The translations under genes were made by a program, and so were the position numbers. Shown here in pieces: positions 1 through 8,174 of a DNA stretch of 26,767 bases. The stretch is from the IMG/VR virus record IMGVR_UViG_3300023109_000113, positions 1 through 26,767 of that record; one strand, written 5' to 3'. The notes beneath the pieces were generated by a model. The model worked only from the letters and a program-made list of their open reading frames with translations. It was not told where the DNA came from and did not search any database. Source of the stretch: a virus. Positions within the stretch are counted from its first letter, which is position 1. Each line of letters begins with the position of its first letter.

Positions 1-432
1 ATTTACGTTTTCATTAGCGTAAACATCTCCGTCAAAAGTAGAAGTTCCCGTAACATTAAGGTTCTTTTGGATATTTACGTTTTCATTAGCGTAAACATCT
101 CCGTCAAAAGTAGAAGTTCCCGTAACACTAAGATTCTTTTGGATATTTACGTTTTCATTAGCGTAAACATCTCCGTCAAAAGTAGAAGTTCCCGTAACAC
201 TAAGATTCTTTTGGATATTTACGTTTTCATTAGCGTAAACATCTCCGTCAAAAGTAGAAGTTCCCGTAACATTAAGGTTCTTTTGGATATTTACGTTTTC
301 ATTAGCGTAAACATCTCCGTCAAAAGTAGAAGTTCCCGTAACATTAAGGTTCTTTTGGATATTTACGTTTTCATTAGCGTAAACATCTCCGTGAAAATTT
401 GCTTGTCCAGTAACATCTATATCATTAGAGAA
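1..432 (-). repeat. 72-bp (24-codon) tandem repeat array inside fibre gene
   Basis: Copies start at 1, 73, 145, 217, 289 and 361. The first five are near-perfect; the sixth is exact for about 32 bases and then degenerates until about 432. Two variants exist: copies at 73 and 145 encode NLSVTG, while those at 1, 217 and 289 encode NLNVTG, so the differences are few and grouped. The unit is a multiple of three, so copy number can change without breaking the frame. The array probably continues past the left edge. Confidence 0.97.
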
Positions 433-1557
433 CCCAACATTTCCTCCGTCAAAAATATGCATGCCATTTCCGCCGTCATCTTCAAGCCTTAAACCTTTAT
501 TATTTAGAGCTTTTAATTTTTCTGTTTCAATATGCTTGCCCGCCGCAATGCTTAAATTTTGATTTAGATTCCAAGAATTGTTGGATTGTAACCAAGTAAT
601 TGTTTTATCTGTATTTCCCCTTAAAGTGATTCCTCCACCGTCTGCTGTAGAGTCCGTGGGATTATCAACAGATCCCATTTCAATATTTTTATCGTCAACA
701 GTAAGCGTTGTAGAATTTATTGTTGTTGTTGTTCCGCTTACAGTGAGATCTCCACCAATAGTAAGCCCGTTTAAAAATCTGCCGTCACCAACAACATCTA
801 ATGTTGCGCCAGGATTTATAGTACCAATACCAACGTCTCCTTCATTTGTTATTCTAACACTTTCTTGAGATCCAGCTTTTGTGCTAAAAACTATATCTCC
901 TCCATCACCCGTGCTATTATTTGTTAACAATAATTTATTGTCAGATCTCATCTGAAGAACATGCCTGTTTGTTCCTACAGAATCTTTCCATTTTATCACT
1001 TTATTGTTATCAAGAAGCATGTGACCATTTAAGTGAAGTTTCTCTTCCGGATTTCCTTTGTTGATTCCAACATTTCCGCCATCTTCAATTGTTATTCCAT
1101 TTCCGCCATCATCTTCTAAAAGTAATCCTGCGCCATCTCTAGCCCTAACTTTATCGGTGAAAATATATTTTCCATCTGCAACTCCAAAATTCTCGCTTGA
1201 GTTCCAGGATCCATTAAAATTAGTATGCCAGTTTAAAGTTTTATCTGTAGCCCCTTTGAGTGTAATTCCTCCGTCCAACGCAGTGGCATTAGTCGGAGTT
1301 TCTACAACCGCAAGCTCGATATTTTTATCTTCAACCTTAACAATATGAGTTTCCATTATAACCTGATCACCAGAAACTTGAAGGTCTCCATTGATAAAGG
1401 TATCTCCCATTACATATAAGTCTTCTCCAATTTGCGCATTATTTGCAATATTGAAACTATCATTTGCAACTACTAAATTTCCTGTTGATTGAATATTATC
1501 TATCCAAAGAATATTACCACTTATGATATCTGAATTAAATATATGTTTTGAGATCAT
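1..1557 (-). CDS. Tail fibre / virion structural protein with tandem repeats (3' end outside window)
   Basis: The reading frame is open from the ATG at 1555-1557 to the left edge (519 codons), so the C-terminus is missing. An in-frame TAA lies just upstream, which supports this start; no clear ribosome binding site is seen. The protein is rich in G, N, T and D. Residues about 75-165 and 287-375 are an internal duplication: each begins 'V(E/D)DKNIE', continues with a 'GGITL.G.TDKT..W' core and ends in 'EDDGGNG....DGGNVG'. Between them lies 'GIGT.NP...LDVVGDG' (about 243-259), a pattern common in phage fibre shafts. From residue about 390 a 24-residue unit (GDVYANENVNIQKNL...) repeats to the edge. 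I know this architecture from structural fibres of marine phages. It is the last of three fibre genes on this strand, 25 bases after the previous stop. A trimeric beta-structured shaft is inferred; the receptor-binding tip would be off the window. Confidence 0.85.
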   Translation of the reverse strand, partial: MISKHIFNSDIISGNILWIDNIQSTGNLVVANDSFNIANNAQIGEDLYVMGDTFINGDLQVSGDQVIMETHIVKVEDKNIELAVVETPTNATALDGGITLKGATDKTLNWHTNFNGSWNSSENFGVADGKYIFTDKVRARDGAGLLLEDDGGNGITIEDGGNVGINKGNPEEKLHLNGHMLLDNNKVIKWKDSVGTNRHVLQMRSDNKLLLTNNSTGDGGDIVFSTKAGSQESVRITNEGDVGIGTINPGATLDVVGDGRFLNGLTIGGDLTVSGTTTTINSTTLTVDDKNIEMGSVDNPTDSTADGGGITLRGNTDKTITWLQSNNSWNLNQNLSIAAGKHIETEKLKALNNKGLRLEDDGGNGMHIFDGGNVGFSNDIDVTGQANFHGDVYANENVNIQKNLNVTGTSTFDGDVYANENVNIQKNLNVTGTSTFDGDVYANENVNIQKNLSVTGTSTFDGDVYANENVNIQKNLSVTGTSTFDGDVYANENVNIQKNLNVTGTSTFDGDVYANENVN

Positions 1558-1582
1558 CTTATTGTATTACACATGTTTTGGT

Positions 1583-3808
1583 TTATCTGACTGCATGAGT
1601 GTGTATTTTGCAATCTAGATTTAAATTAGACCCAAAAACAACATTATATGAGTCTTTATTTATTCCCGATATAAAGTATCCATAAATTATTTGATCAGAT
1701 TCAATGACAGTAGATATATTTGGTACTGCATGAAAAGAGGTTGGGTAAGTTATTTCGTAAATATCTTGACCTGCAACAAGTTCTGTAACAAATGATTGTG
1801 TTGTTGTTTTATGTACAGATGATTGTCCTGTTGGTCTTGCCGAGGTATGAATCTTATATCCATCGTTCTGTAAAGTTGCTCCAAAATTAATATAATATTC
1901 AAAATTATTTAAGCCAGAAATCATATAAGGAACAATTGGTCCTCCAAAATCATTTTCCAAAGAAATTGATATCGCTGGAGTTTCACCAAAGGTTTTCGGA
2001 AAATCTATTTTGTATACATCTTGACCTCCTAAAATAGGAGTAACAAAACTAACTACTTCATCCGATCCGCCAAAAATTCTTTCCCATTGCCCATCTTGGC
2101 CAGTGGTAAATGCACATTCTAAATAAGAATCTCCAGTGACAGACAGTTCTCCAAGTGGGGTGGTATTATTTACTGCTAGGAATCCTTGTTTATTAATTCG
2201 AGCTTGCTCTTCCCCGCTAGTAAAAAATTGAATTGTGCTGTCTTCTAGGTCTGATATGATAATTTTTGATTCTGCTCCAGCAGAAAGCTCCATTGAATTA
2301 TCCGTAAACCTTAAATGAGTATCTTCATCATCTAAATGATACAAGTATTCACCGAGATAAATGTCTCCAGTAACCGTTTCGTCTCCGTATATTAAGACAT
2401 CTCCCGTTTGAGTGTGATCTCCGACCTGAAACGAGTCTCCACTGCGGTAAATATCCCCAATTGCAACTGTATTTCCTGTGAGATTAACATCTCCGATTAA
2501 ATTTGTTTCCCCAGAACGAAATGTATCTCCTATAAGCCTAGAATTTCCTGTTTGCGAAATATCTCCAACTAAATTAGAGTCCCCTTTTCTATACAAGTCT
2601 CCTGTTTGATAAAAATTCCCAGAGAGCTTAAAGTCTCCAATCCGATACTCATTGCCTAATGCATAATAATTTCCAGTCTGCCCTAAATTTCCGGATAAAA
2701 AAGTGTCCCCTATTGTTAAACTGTCTCCTTCGATTCGAAAATCTCCAGTAATTGTAACATCTCCGATAAAACAAGAATCTCCAGATACATGAAGCGTGTA
2801 TTGAGGATGAACGGTTTTAACATGTTCGTGAAATTCAACTCCTGAAAAATTAAAATGAGAAAACTTCCAGAAATCTCCTGAAATTATTTTCTGCGCAACA
2901 AGTCGATATTTTGAATATTTCTCTGGGTAATATGCGTCCAAAGTGAAAACAGAAGCTTCTCCTGTGTTTGCGTAAGAACCTATTCCTAGATTTTCTTCTC
3001 TATGTACTGTTATCCAATCCTGCCCGTTATTTGATGCGACAACTTTAAATTTCTCCGCAGAGTTTTCTATATCAGATCTAAATACAGAAAAGCCTCTATA
3101 ATTAAATTCTTCTGGAAAGTCAACTCCAACCCAAGCTCCACCCATTTCCCTGTGTATTTCGTCAGGAAGTAGAGAATGTCCATCTAAAGATAAGTCATTT
3201 TCAAAATTTTGTTGAGACAAAGGTATAGTAGAGTTATAATATCCTGACGGTTCATATATTGGGTATGAAGAAACTGAGGTCTCTAAATTTGGCTGACCGA
3301 TCCCCAAAAAGTCTAATCCGCCACTGTATGTAATTGGATCTATGCCTCCTCCATAATTATATTCAACATAACCGCTTTCAAAGTTAGGATAATCACTGTA
3401 AATATCTTTTATTATTCTTCTATCTGTATAATGCAGTCCTACTCCCACCCTCTCAAACAATCCGCTTTCACCTACAAAAATATTACCACTAATATCTCCT
3501 GTTTGAGTAATATCAATTATTTCATTAATATAAATTGTACTTAAGAATGTGCATGGATCAGCAAATGTTTTATCTCCGCTAATTAATTGATTACCAGTAA
3601 GTAAGGCGACATTATCAAGCATTGAGCTTTTTAAATTTTTATATCTTACTTTTTCATTGTGAGAACCAGAATTTGTAACCAAAAATAGCAAATCATCATC
3701 TGAATTGTCTGGTAAATGTATTTGAGCTCTATGCGGAAATGGCTCGATAGAATTCGATGCAATAAATTTATTCTCAGGAAGGTTGGATATTCTGTTGTCC
3801 TTATTCAT
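1583..3808 (-). CDS. Tail fibre protein with discoidin-like (F5/8C) insert and paired C-terminal receptor-binding-type domains
   Basis: 741 residues. Residues 1-120 form an N-terminal region shared with the upstream neighbour (both have ISGNIFVGESGL), probably the virion attachment part. Residues about 165-327 resemble an F5/8 type C carbohydrate-binding domain: 'GAWVGVDFPEEF', 'KFKVVASNNGQDW' and 'KYRLVAQK' fit its usual strands. Residues about 339-485 are a shaft of short GD/TG-punctuated repeats such as 'QTGD' and 'YRSGD', probably beta-helical. The C-terminus has two copies of a roughly 75-residue domain (about 585-657 and 670-740), each with 'F(P/H)..F...P.IS', a 'Y.ISG.N' stretch and a closing 'IHT.A'; these look like H-type-lectin-like or phage fibre tip domains. 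The ATG overlaps the previous stop by one base (TAATG), so translation is probably coupled. Sugar binding is inferred, not shown. Confidence 0.85.
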   Translation of the reverse strand: MNKDNRISNLPENKFIASNSIEPFPHRAQIHLPDNSDDDLLFLVTNSGSHNEKVRYKNLKSSMLDNVALLTGNQLISGDKTFADPCTFLSTIYINEIIDITQTGDISGNIFVGESGLFERVGVGLHYTDRRIIKDIYSDYPNFESGYVEYNYGGGIDPITYSGGLDFLGIGQPNLETSVSSYPIYEPSGYYNSTIPLSQQNFENDLSLDGHSLLPDEIHREMGGAWVGVDFPEEFNYRGFSVFRSDIENSAEKFKVVASNNGQDWITVHREENLGIGSYANTGEASVFTLDAYYPEKYSKYRLVAQKIISGDFWKFSHFNFSGVEFHEHVKTVHPQYTLHVSGDSCFIGDVTITGDFRIEGDSLTIGDTFLSGNLGQTGNYYALGNEYRIGDFKLSGNFYQTGDLYRKGDSNLVGDISQTGNSRLIGDTFRSGETNLIGDVNLTGNTVAIGDIYRSGDSFQVGDHTQTGDVLIYGDETVTGDIYLGEYLYHLDDEDTHLRFTDNSMELSAGAESKIIISDLEDSTIQFFTSGEEQARINKQGFLAVNNTTPLGELSVTGDSYLECAFTTGQDGQWERIFGGSDEVVSFVTPILGGQDVYKIDFPKTFGETPAISISLENDFGGPIVPYMISGLNNFEYYINFGATLQNDGYKIHTSARPTGQSSVHKTTTQSFVTELVAGQDIYEITYPTSFHAVPNISTVIESDQIIYGYFISGINKDSYNVVFGSNLNLDCKIHTHAVR
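2401..2554 (-). repeat. 154-bp near-identical direct repeat, copy in 741-residue fibre gene
   Basis: This block matches 4707-4860 at 152 of 154 bases by eye (differences at 2431/4737 and 2545/4851). It encodes shaft residues about 419-470. The flanks on both sides are clearly more diverged, including at synonymous sites. Confidence 0.93.
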
Positions 3809-5511
3809 TATCCGAGCCTTTTAGTTCCTTCAAAACTAGAGAAAGTGTGTATTGTGAAATCTTCATTTATACTTGCGCCAAAAATAATTGTATATGAATC
3901 TTTATTTACACTAGATATCGTATAAGGAATCATCTTATTTGTTCCCTCTAGGGTTAATGTTACAACAGGTGCATCTTGATAGCCAAAAGGAAAGTCAATT
4001 TGAACTTCATCAGAGGATCCAGTTATCTTTGTGAAAAATCTTTGTACGCCATGCCTGTTTTGAGCTGTATCAGAGCAAGTTACGTACGGAGGATTGTCAT
4101 AATAAATACCACTAACCCCTGTAACTATTGATGGCGCAAGAGCTGTAGTGTGAATATAGTAATGATTATCTTTTAATTCTGATCCAAAATTAACATCAAA
4201 GTCATAAGTTGTTGTGTTTGAAATATTTAGAGGTATAATTGGTCCTCCGTTTTCATGTTGAAGAACTACTGAAAGTATAGGTTTTCTGATGAAAGTTTTT
4301 GGAAGATTAATTTTTTGGGTCAATGCTCCGCTAGGCAAAACAGTTTTAAAAGAAACGGTCTCATCATCTCCTCCGTAAACTTTATTCCAAGTTTTTGAGA
4401 TCTCATCCCAAACAAACATGTTTTCATTAAAAGACTTACCTGTTACTGCTAATTGTCCCGATGGAGTAGTGTTATTTATTGCCAAGAAGCCTTGATTGTT
4501 CATTCTAACCTGTTCTTCGCCAGAAGTTAAAAATTCAATCGTATCTTCTTCACTTTCCGATATCATAACTTGCGTATCAGAGGTCGCAGAAAGAGTGATT
4601 GAGTCATCTCTAAATCTTAAAAAAGTATCTTCGTCTTCTAGGCGGTACAAATATTCTCCAAGATAAATATCTCCAGTAACTGTTTCATCTCCATATATTA
4701 CTGAATCTCCCGTTTGAGTGTGATCTCCGACCTGAAGCGAGTCTCCACTGCGGTAAATATCCCCAATTGCAACTGTATTTCCTGTGAGATTAACATCTCC
4801 GATTAAATTTGTTTCCCCAGAACGAAATGTATCTCCTATAAGCCTAGAATCTCCTGTTTGGGAGATGTCTCCAAGTAAATTAGAGTCACCTTTTCTATAT
4901 AGATCCCCTGTTTGATAAAAATTTCCATCAAGCTGAAAGTCTCCAACTCGATATTTGTTTCCTAAACTATAATAATTCCCTGTTTGGCTTAAATCTCCAG
5001 ATAAAAATGTATCACCTATACCCAAGTAAGTTCCTTCTAGTCTCCTGTCCCCCGTAACCGTAACATTTCCAATGAAACAAGAATCCCCAGATACATCTAG
5101 GGTGTAATCTGGATTATCATTTCTTTCAAAAAACGGAATACCTATCCCTAAATTCTGCAATAACCCACTCTCGCCTACAAAAATATTTCCGCTAATATCG
5201 CCTGTTTGTGTGATGTCAAGAATTTCATTTATGCTTGACCTGCTCAAGAATGTACATGGATCTGAAAAAGTTTTATGTCCGCTAATCAGCTGCTCTCCTG
5301 TTAGGTAAATCGCGGTATCTAATATGGAGCCTTTTAAATTTTTAAACTTTATCTTCTCGTTGGAAAACTTTTCTTTTGCAACCATAAAGTAAGCGTCTTC
5401 ATTTAATACTCCAGACTCGTATAGTCTTGCGGAGCTAGGAAATTCATTGAACGAAGAATCTGCTCGCAGGGTTATTTTTTCATTTAATTCTGATATTCTT
5501 TTATTAGGCAT
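3808..5511 (-). CDS. Tail fibre protein, paralogue of the next gene but without the discoidin-like insert
   Basis: 567 residues from the ATG at 5509-5511. A GTG at 5532 would add seven residues, but the ATG start 'MPNKRISELN' lines up with 'MNKDNRISNL' of the paralogue and has AGAAG a few bases upstream. Residues 1-124 match the neighbour's N-terminus. The shaft (about 140-290) consists of the same GD/TG repeats. Two C-terminal domains (about 385-458 and 489-560) end in 'YYIHTTA' and 'FTIHT', joined by a linker with 'YYDNPPYVTC'. The 'SGDSCFIG' motif lies at residue 141 here and at 342 in the paralogue, so about 200 residues are present only in the latter. It is the first gene of the fibre operon and overlaps the next start by one base. 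Presumed role: host recognition at the tail. Confidence 0.84.
   Translation of the reverse strand: MPNKRISELNEKITLRADSSFNEFPSSARLYESGVLNEDAYFMVAKEKFSNEKIKFKNLKGSILDTAIYLTGEQLISGHKTFSDPCTFLSRSSINEILDITQTGDISGNIFVGESGLLQNLGIGIPFFERNDNPDYTLDVSGDSCFIGNVTVTGDRRLEGTYLGIGDTFLSGDLSQTGNYYSLGNKYRVGDFQLDGNFYQTGDLYRKGDSNLLGDISQTGDSRLIGDTFRSGETNLIGDVNLTGNTVAIGDIYRSGDSLQVGDHTQTGDSVIYGDETVTGDIYLGEYLYRLEDEDTFLRFRDDSITLSATSDTQVMISESEEDTIEFLTSGEEQVRMNNQGFLAINNTTPSGQLAVTGKSFNENMFVWDEISKTWNKVYGGDDETVSFKTVLPSGALTQKINLPKTFIRKPILSVVLQHENGGPIIPLNISNTTTYDFDVNFGSELKDNHYYIHTTALAPSIVTGVSGIYYDNPPYVTCSDTAQNRHGVQRFFTKITGSSDEVQIDFPFGYQDAPVVTLTLEGTNKMIPYTISSVNKDSYTIIFGASINEDFTIHTFSSFEGTKRLG
4707..4860 (-). repeat. 154-bp near-identical direct repeat, copy in 567-residue fibre gene
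   Basis: Partner of 2401-2554, same orientation, 2306 bases apart. It could serve as a site for gene conversion, or for a deletion that would fuse the two fibre genes in frame (2306 is not a multiple of three, but the copies sit in equivalent codon phase of separate genes, so recombination between them gives a continuous hybrid gene). Confidence 0.93.
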
Positions 5512-5560
5512 GGCGCTTCTTTTATAATACACTTAATTAATTAAAGGTGTAACTAGTTTA
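5512..5560. promoter_or_regulatory. Divergent intergenic region between fibre operon and tail-tube-like gene
   Basis: Only 49 bases separate the two start codons, so any promoters for both directions must be here or overlap the genes. On the plus strand TATAAT lies at 5523-5528, with no good -35 box. The palindrome TTAATTAATTAA lies at 5533-5544. GTGTA occurs on both strands (minus 5528-5532, plus 5547-5551). AAAGGTG at 5543-5549 is a possible but distant ribosome binding site for the plus-strand gene. Promoter function is inferred from position only. Confidence 0.35.
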
Positions 5561-6688
5561 ATGGCTAAATCTTCTCCAAGCAGAATAACATATGAAGGAC
5601 TTGGCATTTTAGTATCCGACTCCCCTGGATACAAAGACCAAGGATCTGTTTTAAATAATTTAATTCGAGTTCAAGGTATTAATTATGATTTTAGTCATCC
5701 TGGTTTAGATTTAAAATCAGTAGGTTTTGATAATTTAGTGGTGAAAGATGAAGAATCTCCTGTTGTTCGTCAAGGAGATGTGAGGTGTGATATATCTTAT
5801 TTGTTTTCTAGTGGAGAAAATGAAGAGGCCATAGGTTTTCATATAGGTCAAGATTATACAGTGTTAAAAAATTTTATAGATGCGCCCGAACATGATGATG
5901 TTAATCTGTTTATGGTAGCGTCGAACGAAGATTGCTTGTCGGATTTAAATTTTATTGAAGATCAAAATAAGTTTGATAACTATAATGTAGTGGGCTTGGG
6001 TAATGCTTTTTTAATAGATTATAATTACGAGGCGTCAGTTGGAAGGCTTCCAACATCATCAATTAGATATGACTGCGGAAACATGAAGTTTGATATTTAT
6101 GATGATAGTTCTCCTCCTACATTTCCTTCTATAAAATTAGGAATGGATAATACGCATTCTTCTGAAACAATATCTATTACTCCTGACACATTTAATCCTG
6201 AAACTGTAGATGGAGCAAATGCGATAATGCCCGGGGATATACTAATAGAAATAACAAAAAAGGCGGGGAATTATGGTGGAGTGCCGCTAGAGAAAATTGA
6301 TGCAGCGATACAGTCTATATCTATAGATGTTCCTATTCCAAGGCAAAGTATTTATGGTTTTGGTAGTAATTACGCTTTTGATCGAAAGCTTAAACTGCCA
6401 ATTATTGGATCTACTGCGATTGATATGATTGTTAGAGAATTTGATGAAGGTCAAATTGATTCATTTTTTACAGAAGGATCTGTATACGATATAGAGATTA
6501 GTCATACAGATCGATATTATAATGAAGGAAAAGTAGAGTTAGCCTCTATCGTTAACACTTTTCTTATAGAGGGTGCGCAACTAAAGCAGCAAGCTTATAG
6601 CGCATCAATAGGTGATCAGCTAACTGTCGGCACATTCTTTACTTTTGGAATCGGTCGGCAAAAAGGCTTAAAGCTTTATAGGCAATAA
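5561..6688 (+). CDS. Tail-tube-like virion protein, paralogue of the probable major tail tube protein
   Basis: 375 residues, not matched to a named family by name, but clearly related to the 458-residue protein on the other side of the terminator. Shared landmarks in the same order: N-terminal 'MAK..P.R..Y', 'RVQ..NY.F', 'V.GLGNAFLIDYNYEASVGRLP' versus 'ALGNGFVSNYSIEAAVGGMP' (about 141-165), 'PGDI' (about 223), 'IQS.S.DVP..R' (about 250), and a C-terminal 'EG......SASIGD...V...F' (about 335-355). It lacks two segments found in the larger paralogue (near the N-terminus and before 'HIQSF'). It is a lone plus-strand gene between two minus-strand groups and ends in a hairpin terminator. A special ring of the tail tube, a tube decoration or a divergent second tube subunit are all possible. 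Confidence 0.6.
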   Translation: MAKSSPSRITYEGLGILVSDSPGYKDQGSVLNNLIRVQGINYDFSHPGLDLKSVGFDNLVVKDEESPVVRQGDVRCDISYLFSSGENEEAIGFHIGQDYTVLKNFIDAPEHDDVNLFMVASNEDCLSDLNFIEDQNKFDNYNVVGLGNAFLIDYNYEASVGRLPTSSIRYDCGNMKFDIYDDSSPPTFPSIKLGMDNTHSSETISITPDTFNPETVDGANAIMPGDILIEITKKAGNYGGVPLEKIDAAIQSISIDVPIPRQSIYGFGSNYAFDRKLKLPIIGSTAIDMIVREFDEGQIDSFFTEGSVYDIEISHTDRYYNEGKVELASIVNTFLIEGAQLKQQAYSASIGDQLTVGTFFTFGIGRQKGLKLYRQ

Positions 6689-6716
6689 AAAACCCACCTA
6701 AAAAGGTGGGTTTTTT
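6687..6716. terminator. Bidirectional rho-independent terminator between convergent genes
   Basis: The stem CCCACCT (6693-6699) pairs with AGGTGGG (6704-6710) around an AAAA loop. It is flanked by six A on the left and six T on the right, so an RNA from either strand ends in a U-run. It starts within the stop codon of the plus-strand gene and lies 20 bases from the stop of the minus-strand gene, where it can end both transcripts. Confidence 0.93.
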
Positions 6717-6736
6717 AATTAAACTATAACCTTTTA

Positions 6737-8113
6737 TTAAGCGTATGTATCTTGAATGGTCAAAGCGTTTCTTGACCCAAGAATAAATAAACCTCTAGCT
6801 TTATCTTCTGGCCCACCAACTTGAGCGGTGAACGTAAGATCTACGGATTTATTATCTCCAATACTTGAGCTAAATGATTCTCCTTCAAGTAAGGCACCCT
6901 TTACGACATACTGCATAGCTACATGGCCAGTACCGTATTGATTTGGCTCTCTTAATGTAAAGACAAGATCATGCTCTTCTGTATTCCAGATAAGGTCTGC
7001 GATGTTTCCTTGTTTAAGATCTGCGAGAATAGCGTTAACAGAAACGGAGATATTAACAGGGTAATCAACTACTCTGCTGTATCCATATGGAGTTCCCAGT
7101 CTATTAAGTACAGATCTTGATAATGGAACGTCAACACTAAAGCTTTGAATGTGAGCAGAACCGGGAACTGTATAATCTTCTAAAGGATTATCGTTAACAC
7201 CAGGAGCAATTTCTCCAGTAGGAATACTGCTTCCTCCTACAGTGTTGCCATAACCTTGGTCTCCCCTAGGATCATTTCCTGGAAGAAGTTCAAATTCTGC
7301 TGCACGACCATCTGTACCAAGAGATAGAGTAATATCTCCAGGACGCAAGCATGACCAACCTTCTGTCTCTGAATCTGTATCGTCTGCACTATCATTTAAA
7401 ACTCCACTAATTGCTGGCGGAATACTAAATTCTACATCACCAATTGGGGTTCCGTAATTTGTGTTTACAGCTGGAATTGGCAACGCTTGAGAGCCTGTAT
7501 AGCTTCTTAAATTTAATCCGTCTACAGTAACACTTGCTGTTGGCATTCCACCCACAGCAGCTTCAATTGAGTAGTTCGAGACAAAACCGTTGCCTAATGC
7601 GATAACGCTTTGATTATCTGTATCTTCGTTTCCAACAGCATCATGACCCTCACAAGTTGTTAATATAAAAAAGTTTTTACCCGCAGCATTTATTGCTTCT
7701 CCACAAACTACGCCGTCAATTATTTCGCTAGATAAAGCGCTTTTTTGACCACTAACGTCCATGCCAATTAACTTTTCATTAATTCCATTTGTTAAATAAT
7801 AAGAATAATCAAGAGTAACTGTTGGGGGTTCGATAGATACTGCGTCAATTCTTGCTAGTTGCCCAAATTGATTTACATCTTGCCTATTAATGCTGAAGCT
7901 GTAATTTGCACTTTGAACTCTTCTGAGTTGTTGAACTCCAGTTCTAATAGGATCTCCTGCTGCAACTGCATCAGAATATGTTCCGTGTGTCGTTTTTGTA
8001 GCGAAATTATCACTAGAAGTACTAAAATGGTGACCTGTCGCATCGGATGTGCCAACATATAGCGCTTCACTTTGATATATTACTCTTGCGCGTCCTGGTA
8101 ATTGTTTTGCCAT
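6737..8113 (-). CDS. Probable major tail tube protein
   Basis: 458 residues, starting MAKQLPGRAR. The sequence has the mixed beta pattern of tail-tube proteins: alternating hydrophobic strands such as 'TVTLDYSYYL' (about 116-125), 'SYSIEAAVGGMPTASVTV' type strand-turn-strand (about 180-198), 'HIQSFSVDVPLSR' (about 315-327), 'NISVSVNAILADL' (about 350-362) and a C-terminal 'SSSIGDNKSVDLTFTAQVGG' strand pair (about 418-437). The last is a feature I associate with a family of marine phage tail proteins. It is the last gene of a block whose order (head closure, neck, tail completion, tube) fits long-tailed phages. Three other genes in the window share the fold-level landmarks, but this one is the best candidate for the main tube because of its place after the connector genes. 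A start shared with its paralogue supports this ATG. It ends at a strong terminator. A virion surface or decoration protein is the alternative. Confidence 0.62.
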   Translation of the reverse strand: MAKQLPGRARVIYQSEALYVGTSDATGHHFSTSSDNFATKTTHGTYSDAVAAGDPIRTGVQQLRRVQSANYSFSINRQDVNQFGQLARIDAVSIEPPTVTLDYSYYLTNGINEKLIGMDVSGQKSALSSEIIDGVVCGEAINAAGKNFFILTTCEGHDAVGNEDTDNQSVIALGNGFVSNYSIEAAVGGMPTASVTVDGLNLRSYTGSQALPIPAVNTNYGTPIGDVEFSIPPAISGVLNDSADDTDSETEGWSCLRPGDITLSLGTDGRAAEFELLPGNDPRGDQGYGNTVGGSSIPTGEIAPGVNDNPLEDYTVPGSAHIQSFSVDVPLSRSVLNRLGTPYGYSRVVDYPVNISVSVNAILADLKQGNIADLIWNTEEHDLVFTLREPNQYGTGHVAMQYVVKGALLEGESFSSSIGDNKSVDLTFTAQVGGPEDKARGLFILGSRNALTIQDTYA

Positions 8114-8174
8114 AATATTATAAAATAAGGTTAGTTTCTGTCTATGTTACATTTTTTCTGTAAGAAAGGGAAGT
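8114..8174 (-). promoter_or_regulatory. Leader of the probable major tail tube gene
   Basis: This 61-base gap is the only real spacer in the minus-strand connector-tube block; the other junctions overlap. On the minus strand TATAAT lies at 8117-8122, only a few bases before the ATG, with no Shine-Dalgarno sequence. A separate promoter would suit a gene needed in many copies, but no convincing -35 box is visible and the TATAAT may be chance in AT-rich DNA. Confidence 0.22.

Noticed and set aside
1-432. Regular direct repeats that could suggest a CRISPR array
   Set aside because: The 72-bp unit repeats without unique spacers and codes for an in-frame 24-residue repeat of a fibre protein on the minus strand.
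67-492. Plus-strand open frame of 141 codons over the repeat array
   Set aside because: It is the antisense image of the fibre repeat, stays open only because the repeat unit is a multiple of three, and has no start context.
578-1348. Two plus-strand open frames (578-868 and 1058-1348)
   Set aside because: Both are antisense to the first fibre gene, whose frame has clear fibre repeats; the antisense proteins are serine/proline/valine-rich with no domain.
1583-5511. Diversity-generating retroelement acting on the paired fibre genes
   Set aside because: No reverse transcriptase or template repeat is visible; the shared 154-bp block lies in the shaft, not at a C-terminal lectin-type variable site, and is not adenine-biased in its differences.
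5512-5532. GTG at 5532 as the start of the 567-residue fibre
   Set aside because: The ATG at 5511 aligns with the paralogue's start and has a nearby AGAAG, while the GTG lies in the divergent promoter region.
6661-6740. The hairpin at 6687-6716 as an attachment site or origin
   Set aside because: GC-rich stem, four-base loop and A/T runs between convergent stops are fully explained by a bidirectional terminator.
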